From Lichenostomus cassidix (lineage: Eukaryota; Chordata; Aves; Passeriformes; Meliphagidae), in assembly GCA_008360975.2 (NCBI GenBank), contig CM039183.1, positions 12,985,762-13,049,761 of the forward strand: a stretch of DNA of 64,000 bases, given 5' to 3'. The notes under the pieces are model-generated. The model did not search any database. It was not told the DNA's origin and saw only the letters and a list, made by a program, of their open reading frames with translations. Positions 25,715 to 36,640 of the stretch are shown piece after piece. A program made the translations under genes and the position numbers. Numbering within the stretch: the stretch's first letter is position 1; every line of letters begins with the position of its first letter.

Positions 25715-28225
25715 GTGTATGTAGGCATCCACAAATAAAACATATGAAGATGGTTTCCCTGTGATAGTATCAACATCTTCTATGTTGCTTTTGTTATATC
25801 TTCCAAAATACCAGTTTGCACAAACAGCCTTGACCTAATTTATAATGTGCAGCTTGGTGAAGAAACTACACTCCAGAGATGGCACTAAGCTCATTTTAAC
25901 TACAACATAAACCCAGATCTTGAAAGCTTTGTGGTAACTTCCATTGCACTAAAAGCTATTGATTACAAGTGCTTCTTTGGCAGAGCGAGGGGATTGGTGA
26001 ACTCATTGTGTTCCAGTGATTCACCGTGAGGTCCCAATGGGAGTTGCAGGTGACAAGTAGCAGCACAGCAGGTAAACTGTGAGAGCCACGGAGCAACCCA
26101 GGACTCAGCCAAGCTGTACAAATTAATGAAAACATTTCTGTCCACCTGACTGGATTCTAAAGAGGATCCTATTTTATTACATGAGACCTACTTCATCCCA
26201 GTTTCTCTATTCCACTTTTTTTTTTTGCAAGTATTTTACCTGTTTTGAGTATTTCAGTTTTACACTTCTCATCAGACTACTTGTTACTGAGGACAGGAAA
26301 TGCACATAATGTAGGACATTATATTTATGACATGTCGTTTTTATGTCATTTGATTGTAGTATTTGTTAGGATGCATCTTTTACATGTCTTTTAAATCTGT
26401 ACCGATGTCATTTGATGCAGGGTGTAAGAGAGTAATAACAGTAGTGTTGCTTGAGGCTTTTGCCAATGCTCTAACCAGAAGGTGTTGTATTTTAAGAATT
26501 TGGCCCACCTCAGAAAACAGTGGCAACTCACTGGAAATGCAGACTGGATAAAAATTTATAGCTGTCAATACTAAATGTTGAAGCACATTCAAAGTGATAA
26601 AAGAAAAACACTTGAGACCTTTATATTCTAAAGTACTTTTGGAAATAAATGTGGTGTTTGGGACTTGGTTTGTTTTAATGGAAGTAAAATGACGTGGCTG
26701 CTCTCCATGCATTATAAGCATGCTTTGGGAAATGTGCTTTGAATTTTTTTTCTTTTTCTAAGAGGCAAATTATTTACGAGCATTAGATGTTCTTCATAGT
26801 AGACACTTTTGGAATAAGTATACATTTCATAGAGTGAAAAGGCACTTGCTATAAGCTGCAAAAAGCAGAATAAGAAAATGCATCAAGCACATTTTAGCCT
26901 TCTATATAAAGAGGATTTACAACTGAAAATAATTTAAATTATATTGTTAGTGGCTTTTGTACAGTTTTTAGAGTTTTGTTTTGGTACAAGCTGTAATTAT
27001 AGAATCACAATTCTTTGAACTATTCCCTTTAAACAAAAGAACATACACAAAATTCAAAATCCTATTAATTTGATGCTCCTTTTTCAAATTCAAGACCTTC
27101 ATATGCATTAGATCTTGTTTTGTTGAATTGTGAGGAGACTTTTCCTGCAGTTCAGTGTGATCTATTTCTGTCCCTTGGCATGGTGTGACATTCTGGAGTT
27201 TTGTGTTAGTGAAGTAAAATTGTTTTCCTATGTTCAGTGTGAAGATTGTTACTGTTTTGGTATGACTAGTTGGACCATAGCACATCATTTATTGTTCATT
27301 CTGTTGGCTGCATTAATTACATTTATACACCCTTTACATTGCATAAGGCATTGTTACTACATGAATGACTGTTCATATTCTGATGTGGTCTGTGTATTCA
27401 GAATATACTCATAAAAATTCTGCCTCCTTCAAATATGAGTTTTTCTCTTAGAATATGGAAAGATTCTTTGTTCTGAAAATGTGATTTGAAAAAATATGCA
27501 AGAAATGTTTGGGCTTTGTTTGGGAGGTTTGTTAACTTGATTAAGTACAGAAGTTATATGATACAGGATCCTTGCTTTCATCATTATTATTCTGTGAATT
27601 GCCTAATGGCATAAATACTCTTCCGGAAAGAAATTTTAATTATGGTTTAGATGTAGGAGTTTTTCCTCTTTGGGAACCTCAGAATTATTCCTCCTCTTCA
27701 TGAATTAAAACGAGGAAGCAGATGATCTGTGTGTTCATTTCAATAATGGACTAACAATCAAACAAGATTTCTGTTGTTTGCCAGCATTTACCTTACAGAA
27801 AAGGATTTTTCTTGTTGGAAAGTTTGCTTAATCCACTTATTATTAAAATTTTGCTTTAACGTAAAAGAAATACCATTTTATAACACGCCTAAGAAGCAAC
27901 CTTAAAGGAATGCAATCTAAGAAATACATTCAGAACACATTTTAATAGAAATATTTATTCATATATCTCAACCAGTAATATTTATGTCTCCCCTGTAGCT
28001 CCTTCTAATAGCTCTGCATTAGATGTTCTCATTAATTTCATTTTAAACTCCTATTTGACTCAGTCCCCTGAAAGGTCATTACAGTGTTCTCTACTGTTCC
28101 CTTCATATATACTGCAGGGCAATACAGAGACAACTTTTTGTGAGGAAAGGTTTTTGTGAGAAGGTATTAGAATCAGTTCTGACAAAGTTTTACACCAGAA
28201 ATGATTCTTCACTAAAGAATCCTAT

Positions 28226-28254
28226 GTGCTGCAGAGTGAACTTCAGTTTTGCTT
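28226..28254 (+). repeat. 29-bp exact direct repeat, copy 2
   Basis: The second copy of the 29-base word at 25141-25169. It runs straight into an 11-bp tandem duplication, GAACTTCTTTT, at 28255-28265 and 28266-28276. Confidence 0.85.
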
Positions 28255-28482
28255 GAACTTCTTTTGAACTTCTTTTTCTTGATGCCATCTTTGATGTCCT
28301 GACCAATTTTCCAGCTGTGAAGGAGCTAAAAATGGAAAAGATGCTTTCCCACATTTTCATTGGCAACATGCTACCGTGCTGATGTATTATGATACATGAA
28401 TTACATTGCAGCATGACTAAACAAAAATAACTCCACATGGCCTATACTGAAGGTAATGTCGGTTTAGGGAAAAAAAAGTGAA

Positions 28483-28737
28483 GTGATTGAAGATGAGCAT
28501 CAGGATACATATTCGGGCAACTTCTTTCAGAAAGGAGCAAAGGTGATAAGGAAGACTTCAAGAGCTGTCAAAAATGGCATTAAAGGAGGTGTCTGCTATA
28601 GTCCAATTGACCAGGAAGAACAAGTAGATGAGGCCTATGGACAAACAGGAGGATCTTCACTCTCACAGGCCCTGGTCCTCATGGGCAATTCCAGCCACCA
28701 TGATGTCTGCTTGGGGGGACAAAAAGGCAGGATATAA
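28483..28737 (+). pseudogene. CR1 ORF2 AP-endonuclease C-terminal remnant
   Basis: An 84-codon open frame. Residues 36-52 (GVCYSPIDQEEQVDEAY) and 62-76 (QALVLMGNSSHHDVC) align with the end of the CR1 endonuclease. The usual GDFNHPD motif, which supplies metal-binding and catalytic residues, reads GNSSHHD, so the Asp and Asn are lost and the enzyme would be inactive. The frame closes at a stop soon after, and the upstream half of the domain was not recognised. Confidence 0.8.
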
Positions 28738-29074
28738 GTACTCAGGGAGGCTCCTGGAGAGTATCAATAATAAATCCTACCTCCAAGAGCAGAGCCAATG
28801 AGGAGAGGTAATCTTCTGGACTGCATACATGGAAAAGGATGGGCTCTTTTGGAATGTGAAGATCAGGGCAACCTTGTCTTCAGTGCCCATGGTGGAGTTC
28901 AGGACCCTGAAGACACAGAGGAGAGTGAGAAGAAAGCTCTGAGCAGTTGCCTACAGAAGAGCTGACCTTGGCCTCTTCAAAGAGCTGCTCTGAAGAGTCC
29001 CATGGGATAAGGCCCTGCAGAAAAGAGGGTCCAAGAAAACAGTTTAATATTTATGGATCATATGCCTCCCCCTG

Positions 29075-29108
29075 AAAAAAACAAACAAACAAACAAACAA
29101 AAAAAAAA
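29075..29108. repeat. (CAAA)n and A-rich run inside the CR1 copy
   Basis: Five to six CAAA units flanked by A-runs, interrupting the CR1 coding remnant between RVPWDKAL and the RT domain. It may be an expanded A-tract or a small insertion. Confidence 0.8.
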
Positions 29109-29602
29109 CCTACAGAAGTTGGAAGCAAGGACGGGTAGGGCTGGGAGGAATACAGAAGCATTATCTGAGCATTTAAGAGTGAAGTGAAGAAAGTCAAAGC
29201 CCAAATGGAATTTCATTTGTCCAGGGATGTCAAAGACAATGAGAAGAGCTACTGTACATTACTGACAAAAAAACATGGGAAAATGTAGACCCATTGTCCA
29301 CAAGACAGAGGACACGGTGACACAGGACAGAAAAAGAATGAGATCTTGAGTGCCTTTTTTGACTCAGCCTGTAGTGATTCCTGAATCAACCTTCAGGAAT
29401 CTAAGTTCTCTGAGAAAAAGGGGAAGGGGTGGACCAAAGAAGATGTGCCCTGGGTGGAAGAGGATCAGGTCAGAGAACACTTAGGCAAACTGACTGTACA
29501 TAAGTCCATGGCACCTGACAGGATACACTGATGGGATACAATGATGGGATATGCTGAGGGAACTGTCATTGTGAGGCCACTCTAGATTGTCTTTGATAAA
29601 TC

Positions 29603-29920
29603 ATGGAAGCTGGGAGGCGTACCCAAAGACGCAAGAGCACAAATGGCATTTCCATCTTCAAGAAGGGCAAGAAGAAGGACCAGGGAACTAGATGCTGGCA
29701 AGACTCAGTGTTCTCTGGGAACAAGATGGAGCAGCTAATTGTGGAAACCATTAAGGATGAGAAAATCGTCAGTAGTCAGCATGTCTTCTCCAAGGGTAAG
29801 TCATGCCTGACCAACTTCATAAACTTCTATGATGAGTCGATGGATGTGGTAGATGAGAGCAGAACTCTGAATGTTGGCTACATGGACTTCAGGAAGGCCT
29901 TTGACACTGTCTCCCATAAG
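29603..29920 (+). pseudogene. CR1 ORF2 reverse transcriptase N-terminal remnant
   Basis: 106 codons open from 29603, with IFKKGKKKDQG near residue 18, KMEQLIVETI at 41-50, FSKGKSCLTNF at 62-72 and the first catalytic-Asp region YMDFRKAFDTVSHK at 93-106. The last corresponds to RT motif A (YLDFxKAFDTV). The expected NYRPVSLTS segment between IFKKG and MEQ is scrambled. The fragment ends at the deletion point around 29921, after which a shifted frame gives VPQG (motif B). With motif C missing the protein cannot be a polymerase. Confidence 0.88.
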
Positions 29921-30499
29921 AGTCCCACAGGGACAGCACAGCTTACCCAGAGAGATGGTGGAGTTTCCAACACAGGATATATTCCAGAGCCATCTGGGCA
30001 TGACCCTGGGCAATCAGCTCTTGGTGAACCCTGCATGCATCCAGAGGCCTTTTCTACCTTAGTCATTGCATGATTCTGTGATTCTGTGCTAATGATTAAC
30101 TGTAAGGAAGAGAAGAACTATTTGTCTTGGGTTAATTTCTATAAACCCCTAAAACGACTATTTTGCAATATTTACTGTATCTGCTACCACTAGAAATTGT
30201 ATTTGTGCAGCTCTGAGATGGGAACAGTCATAGATGATAAATCAATGTAGCTGACCCTAACACCATGGGTAGGCAGGAGCACATCAGGAATTTTTTTTCC
30301 TTGTCAGAGGCAACTTTTTCACCTGCACTAAACTAATGCCTGCACATTTGTTACATCACTTAGGAGTGTTATAAAAGTTACAATGTATGTCCTCATGCCA
30401 GGAAAATAACGCTTTGACCAATTCATGTCTAAGTGATTAATGAAAATCAAAAATAGCTCTAAAGCACCTCATTGATTGCAATATATGTAAGTACTCTGG

Positions 30500-30556
30500 A
30501 TGCCTGGAAACTCAATCCAGGCATTCACATGGCTTAAAAAAAAAAAAAAAAAAAAA
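30500..30556. repeat. 9-bp stem hairpin followed by A(21)
   Basis: ATGCCTGGA (30500-30508) and TCCAGGCAT (30516-30524) with a 7-nt loop, then 11 nt later a 21-base A-run (30536-30556). No recognisable gene body precedes it. Confidence 0.6.
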
Positions 30557-33461
30557 GGAAATATTCTTTTGCAGTTTCTGTATAATCTACAGAGGAAAGA
30601 AGAGATGTATCAGCTCTTACTTTAGCTAACGATGACCAGATTTTAAATGAAGAAATGTTGATTTTTTTTAATCGTAAAATTTCTTGTAATTAGATTGTCA
30701 TTATCTATAACAACTAATTAATCAGAATAACGTTCAGCATTAGCATTGAGATGATTGTAGACTAGTAAAGGAGAAAATTAAGTTCATTTAAAAAAAATAA
30801 AGATATCTGTTTTGTTCACTTGCTGTCACAGATAGCTATGATTAAATTTTAATTTGATGTCAAATTAAGGACTCAGTTACAGTATGCTGACTTCCAGAGT
30901 ACAGCTCTACTCACTTCAGAGGAAATTCCCATTTAAAATGAGAGGAATTTTTGTTCTATACCATTCTAATATCTTCCAAAGGCAGCTTCAGCTCAGTTCA
31001 CATCCACAAAATGAATCTCAGTAGTAGCCAAGAAAATATCATGGTGGCTAGCTAAAGAACTATACAACAAAATTACTTCCAATATTTGTACTCTATTTTT
31101 AATTTTGTACAATGTGTCTTCTACATTTTTAGCTGCTAACTCTCAAGAACACTTCACATAAAATCATCTTCAGCCGCCTGTGTCAAAGTCACGGCATCAG
31201 GATAGCACATAAACATTCCTCTCTTTTTTTTATAAAAACAGAGTGTGAATACAAAAATATGGCTGTCTTTGCTTGCAGTCCTGTTAATTTTGGTGTTGTA
31301 CCAGTCTGGGAAGGCACAAATATCCAGCTACAGAGTCAGGGCCTGAGTGAATATCTCAGATAGGCAAAATGTGCAGTCATATGTCTTCACTCTTTAGTAA
31401 GTGCTATGAAGGGGAAATGCTATATTTGCACCGTAGAGATTGTGTAAGTGTAGATAGCTGCCAGTACACCTTACAGTACAGAACTGGTAGGAAAGTTTTA
31501 GGAAGTATTGTCTAAAAATAATATCCCTCTCATGGACAAAACCTACGACCTCTCCTCCTTTGAGCCTCCTGCTCATGTTATCCACTGGATCATCACCTCT
31601 TTAAAGCTGCCATCCAGCTGGAAAATTACTTCTGCCATTCAATCACTGCACAGCATTTTTGCTCGCTGTCAGCTCAGCTAATCCTATTCTATTAATGGGT
31701 CTAAGAGACCAGTTTTGCTGAAAGGATGATTGGAGAGGGATTTGATTTCTTCTGATAGTAACTGGGGCCTGAATTTGCAGCTTCTTGGATAGGCATAGTT
31801 GACTACACAAAGCACAGTGCAACAAGGAAATGTTGGGCATGTTTCTACTCTCACATAAATCAAAACAAGCATGAGGAATCCCAAAAAATCTTTATTCCTC
31901 ATTTCATCATTAAAGAAGCTGTTGAAATAAGTTATCTTATGATTTTCTCAAACTGATTTCAAAACAGGTGTTCTTAAAATAGAAATACCTGTGTCACCCC
32001 ACATCACTTTCATAGAGCCTAATCTGTACTTGACATTGATCTCTGCCAGCCAGAAGAATTAATTTTGTATGAAAGGTTTTGATAGGAATAGCCTGAAAAT
32101 ATATTTCCCTGCCATGTACCCAGAAGGGCAAAACTGAGGAAAATCCAAAGGAATAAAAAGAATGCCAGGAAGAAAAGAGGAGTTGTAAAGTGAGCCATAT
32201 GCAGCCAGTTTGTAGCTCTAGTCAGTCTGTCCATTCTCCATGATAGGAAATAAGACCTCTAGTGATTACATGGAAAAGGTCCTAATGCACAGAGCAAAGC
32301 AAAGTGTGTAAATCCCAGAGATTTTCAGTGGAAATTGAATGTTTTGAATCCAGAGAAATAGTTCCAGGGGATGTATGAGAAAAGAGCAGCAGTTCTTAAA
32401 GAATATCTAGTTACTGAGTAAAATACATAGATTTACATTGTGTTTCACTTCCTACTTATACATGGAAATTAAAACACTGAACAGGGAGTGTGGTTATTTG
32501 ATTCACCCTCACATATGCAAATGATTTATTTTTCTTTTCATTACCTCTATTAATATTACTAAATTCAATTATTAAAAAAAATTAATTCCTGGTTGCCATT
32601 ACTACAGCCATGGCACAGATGCAGTGAGTGATGCTAATTTCTTTAAAGAATTGATGTATTGTAAGCAGGCCATAAGTATAGTAAATATGAGAGTAGCAAG
32701 ACCCATTTTGAAGAAAAAAAATTAATGAGGTGGGAAAATATGGCCAAAGTAAAATTACTTGGGATTGTAATACAATTAAAAAGCAGTCATTTTTATATCT
32801 ACATGATCTCTCCCCTGGGACAGTCCAGGTTTGTATGGTAAAAACTACTAACAGAAGAGAACAAGTAACTTTCCAAAAATGTCGGTTTCAGGAAGCAGTT
32901 GAGAAAAAGGAGTTATAAAAGTGTGTTTATTTTTTAACTCCTGTGGATCCAAGGAAACAAAATCCTAATCAGATGTGTAATATCTAAAAATATGTAACAA
33001 TAAACTCATCATAGATTAATAACATTAAACTAAAGCCATGTTGAATGGGTTCATATTTAATACACTTGGGATGATAAGTGATAGAAAAGTAAAAAATCGG
33101 CACAAGAATGAAATAGCACACAAAAATTGTTGCCTGAGAAAGATAGTGATTAATTATGTCTTGATTTTGATTCTGTTTCTCAGATAACTGGAGAGGGTAT
33201 TAAAAAATGTAACAGGCCTTAGAAGTAAATTATGGCTGGAGGTATTATCCTGTTGTGAAAAATAGGGAAAATAGGAATTTGTCTGAATGGGTTTTTTTCA
33301 TCCATTATATTTGAATTCTTCATGGGAAATATTTCTCAGTGAAATCTTTGTGTAAATGATGCAGAGATTGGTTCTGAGAAAGCAATGTATTTGAACATTT
33401 TTTGTGTTTAACAGGGTGTCAAAGTATTTGCTGCTGTTTATGCTTGGTTTCACTTTAGTAA

Positions 33462-33632
33462 ATTCATAGATTCATAGGAGTTCTGGCCAGAATGCACCAC
33501 TATGAAAATATTAACCTGACTTCTAAATGGCAAAAGGAAGAATCTCTTTTAGTTATTCCTACAGTGCATCCCAAAAGCAATGCTTGATATGCAGTCTCTG
33601 TTAGAGAAAGGCTCTGTCTTAAGACTTGAAGG
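33462..33632 (-). mobile_element. Ancient CR1 3' end (sauropsid type), antisense
   Basis: On the + strand it begins with two ATTCATAG units and reads GTTCTGGCCAGAATGCACCA, TAACCTGAC and then GACTTGAAGGA. This is the reverse complement of the old CR1 tail whose forward form ends '...ggtcccttctggccttgaaatctatgaatctatgaat', abundant in turtles and present as relics in birds. Strongly diverged. Confidence 0.65.
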
Positions 33633-33745
33633 AAGAATTTCCTAGAATCGACAATGCTTATTTTATCTTTATTGAATATTTTTGTCTTCCTTTCAATTTG
33701 AACTTTTCTGACTCTTCACAGTCTTTGTCTGGCTGAAACAACTTC

Positions 33746-33771
33746 CAGCTATCAAAAACTTTTGATAGCTG
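33746..33771. repeat. 12-bp stem palindrome with 2-nt centre
   Basis: CAGCTATCAAAA (33746-33757) and TTTTGATAGCTG (33760-33771) are exact reverse complements separated by AC. A cruciform- or hairpin-capable site outside any recognised element. Confidence 0.8.
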
Positions 33772-35170
33772 TAGACGGGGTTCAGATACCCCTTCATCTT
33801 ATCTTGGATATATTCAACAGATTGAGCATCTTAGGGCTTTCTTTGTAAGACACATTTGCTGAGTTTTCTTAGGGTTTTAATGGCATGAGTGACTGTGGAG
33901 AAAGTTTTTTTTGAAACCTCTTTCATTTTTTACTCCCTTTTAAATATGTGAGCACTGGAAATAAACACAGTAATGGTTTTAGTTATGCCACAAAAAATAA
34001 TGCCAGTTGCTATTTCTGTTCATTATTTCCTTGCTTGTGCACTCAAAACTTGCACTGCCTTCCAAGCTGCTTCACACTTGGAGCTCATCTACAGCAGCTT
34101 AACTTAAATGATCTTGTCATTATTTCATTCTCAAAGCACTTGGGATACTGTCCAGAAAAGATGGCCTCACTTAGAATAAATTCATAGATATTACTAGGAT
34201 TTACAGAAGCGTACTGAATTTGGGCTGATGTCTTTGTCTTGTAAAAAGCTGGTAAAAACCATCTAATTGTGCCCTAATGATACTCATTTGGCAGAAAGTC
34301 TTGTCCTTACTTTCAGTCAAGGCAGGCTATTAGTGCTCCCTACAGGATCTTGCCTTTCCCCCAAGTCTTGAACAGGGCATTCCAGAAAAGAAATTCCACC
34401 CCTCAAAGAGATGTGGGTAGAGAATGAAACTAGAACAGGACCAAACTCCTGTTATTCTGAAATTTCTCCTTTCCACACAAAAAATATCAATGAAATCCCT
34501 GTCATATTTCTACCAACTGCACTGGAAAGTCCTCTGAATGGGTCTGTCCAGATCTGTGTGGAGACTGGGAGAGGCTGTACATTGATTTCAGACCTAGTGG
34601 AGCCATGTGGAAATGTAGGGATTTCCAGGCCCTCTTCCTTAAATTCTGGTGGATTTGTAGATTTTGTGTATGAATCCCAACATCTATTTCCGTATTTATG
34701 CAACACTCAAGAGGGCTGCAACAAAATCAGAGTTCTGTACTAGGCATCTTTATAATCCATTTCTAATTATTCATAATTACAGTCAATAATTGCAATCGAT
34801 ACATACAGTACATTTTTCAAAAGTACATTTCTAAAAAATGCAAATAATCCTACTGGAATTTGTCAGGTACACAGCACTTGAGAGAATCAATGCTTATAAC
34901 CATGGGTATTCAATGTATTGCATCATTATTGACAATTTGACTTTGTTCAAAAGTTCATGCTTTATAACATATTTTATATGTTCATATCCTTCCCAAATAT
35001 TTTGTTTTGAACCCCATGTCCATTAAACCAATTTCTCTACCAATTTGAGGAACTGATGCGACAGGCTAAACTGCACTGTCCAGGCAATGCTGGGAACAGT
35101 TCCACAGATAAAGCTGCCCCTTGAAATGATATTTCTGAGTACAGCATTTCCATAATTTAAAGAGATATAT

Positions 35171-35190
35171 AAAGATATATTTATATCTTT
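35171..35190. repeat. AT-rich hairpin
   Basis: AAAGATAT and ATATCTTT flank a 4-nt loop inside a longer A/T-rich tract (35155-35215). Confidence 0.6.
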
Positions 35191-35889
35191 ATGAAAAAAT
35201 ATAAAGAGAAATTTAGAGAGAAGTATAATGATGCATTATTCTTTGAGAAAACAAAATATTGCAACTGAAACTTTTAGCCATCAATTTTGTCGCAAGACAC
35301 CTTCATAGTATAGCTTTATTTCATGCTATTTCACCACTTGTCATACTTCTGAATACCTTTTGAAATTTCACAAAATATGTCTATGGTATATTATATCCTT
35401 CCTTGCCGGAATGTGATTGTGAACTACAGTTGTCATGAGGAAAAAAAAAAGCACTATAAAAATGCTTTTGCTAATATGCTGTTTCTTATAGTGTTATTTC
35501 TCTTTTTGTAATTTCAAAATACTAATGTATTGTTTCTTCTGTTTGTCATGAAAATACAGTTCCTACATAATTGTGTGGCTAAGGTGTAAATACTCTAGCA
35601 GATGAAAAAAATGTAATAGCAGAAAAAAACACTAATCATCGAAAGAGTCAGGTTTTGGGTTTTTTTAAAAAAATCAAGGTTTCCTTGAAGAATCACCAAA
35701 TAGTAAAATGATTCTTGAATTAGTAAAAATATACTGTAAAAATATGATTCCCATTTTCATATCACTAAATCACAGTGATATGCTAAAATAATTAGAACTG
35801 GTTGCGCTTTTGCTGCAAAAAAAAAAAATATGGAGCAGAATCTGCTCTCAGTTCAGTGGGGACAGCCTGAGACAATTCATCTGGAGATA

Positions 35890-35965
35890 ATGAGCCAGAT
35901 TCACAGCCTGTGTAAGTTGTACAGTTCCTCTGATTTCAACTGTGTCACACCAGATTTAAATCAAC
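35890..35965. repeat. Possible ancient amniote interspersed repeat fragment
   Basis: GAGCCAGATTCACAGCCTGT, then TGATTTCAACTGTGTCACAC and CAGATTTAAAT, fits by eye the old sauropsid short repeat that ends in 'ttacaccagatttaaatc'. A second piece of the same kind lies 500 bp further on. Confidence 0.35.
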
Positions 35966-36464
35966 TCGATATTTGGCTCGATATGCACAGTCAACAGATT
36001 ACACACGTAGCACTGAGAGCAGACTTTGGCTGGAGGAATTAGGTTGCGAATGCAGAAAATAGCAGGGCAATTAATTTTGTTGGTGGTGGGCATGGGGGAG
36101 GGTCTGGGAAATCAGCATTTGCAGTGGATAAGAACTCTCTAATTCTTCAAGTGAGTAGCAATGTGAAAATAGAGGACTCCCCTCTTTTCTTTGAAGTCAG
36201 AATGCTGAAGAGAAAATCACCTGTTGTCAGGGTGAAAAGTCATTGGTACAATCAGCTGGTCTAGAAAAGGAAAGAGCTCTGCTCTGCTCTGTGTCACTGC
36301 CTGCAGCATTTGGAGATGACATTTTGGGTCCTAAAAACCTTGGGTTCTCAACAGCACTACTCAATAAGTTCCCCCAGAGTGGATGGATATAAACGAGGGT
36401 TAATTCTGACTGTGCATGGCTAAATCATCAGCAGTGACAGAAATGTGTAGTATGGCTCTGCTCT

Positions 36465-36555
36465 CCTCCAGATACAGAAATTTTACACCAGTGCAACTCC
36501 AGCGACATAAATACAGTTACTCCTGATTTAAATGAGGAAAATTTTGTTCCCTCTG
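36465..36555. repeat. Possible ancient amniote interspersed repeat fragment
   Basis: TTTTACACCAGTGCAACTCC and CAGTTACTCCTGATTTAAAT match by eye the phrases 'acaccagtgcaactcca ... gttactcctgatttacacc' found scattered in bird and turtle DNA. Family name not assigned. Confidence 0.4.
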
Positions 36556-36593
36556 AACTGCAACTTGATAGTCTACATGGTTTTCCAAGAGTT

Positions 36594-36640
36594 TTCCTTT
36601 TTTTCTTTTTTCATTTTTTTTCCCTCTTTTTCTTTGTTCT
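36594..36640. repeat. Polypyrimidine run
   Basis: Almost pure T/C over about 45 bases. It is 2.7 kb upstream of the first microexon and so is not its acceptor tract. Confidence 0.75.

Larger units (their letters stand above)
28483..30088 (+). mobile_element. CR1 LINE copy, internally deleted
   Basis: Ordered matches to CR1 ORF2: the end of the AP-endonuclease domain (28483-28737, GVCYSPIDQEE ... LVLMGNSSHHDVC), the inter-domain linker (28961 onward: RRADLGLFKELL, stop, RVPWDKALQ), VREHLGKLTVHKSM near 29470, then the first RT motifs IFKKGKKKDQG, FSKGKSCLTNF and FRKAFDTVSHK (29603-29920). After that a short VPQG piece leads directly into the 3' terminal region (LPREMVEFPT-like) and two ATTCTGTG units at 30073-30088. 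About the second half of the RT domain, including the catalytic FADD box, is gone. Stops and frameshifts are frequent. The 5' end is uncertain; truncation is usual for CR1. Same orientation as NRXN1. Confidence 0.92.

Noticed and set aside
29603..30073. 156-codon open frame, the longest in the window, as a host gene
   Set aside because: Its first 106 residues are CR1 reverse transcriptase and the remainder is CR1 3'-terminal DNA read in a shifted frame.
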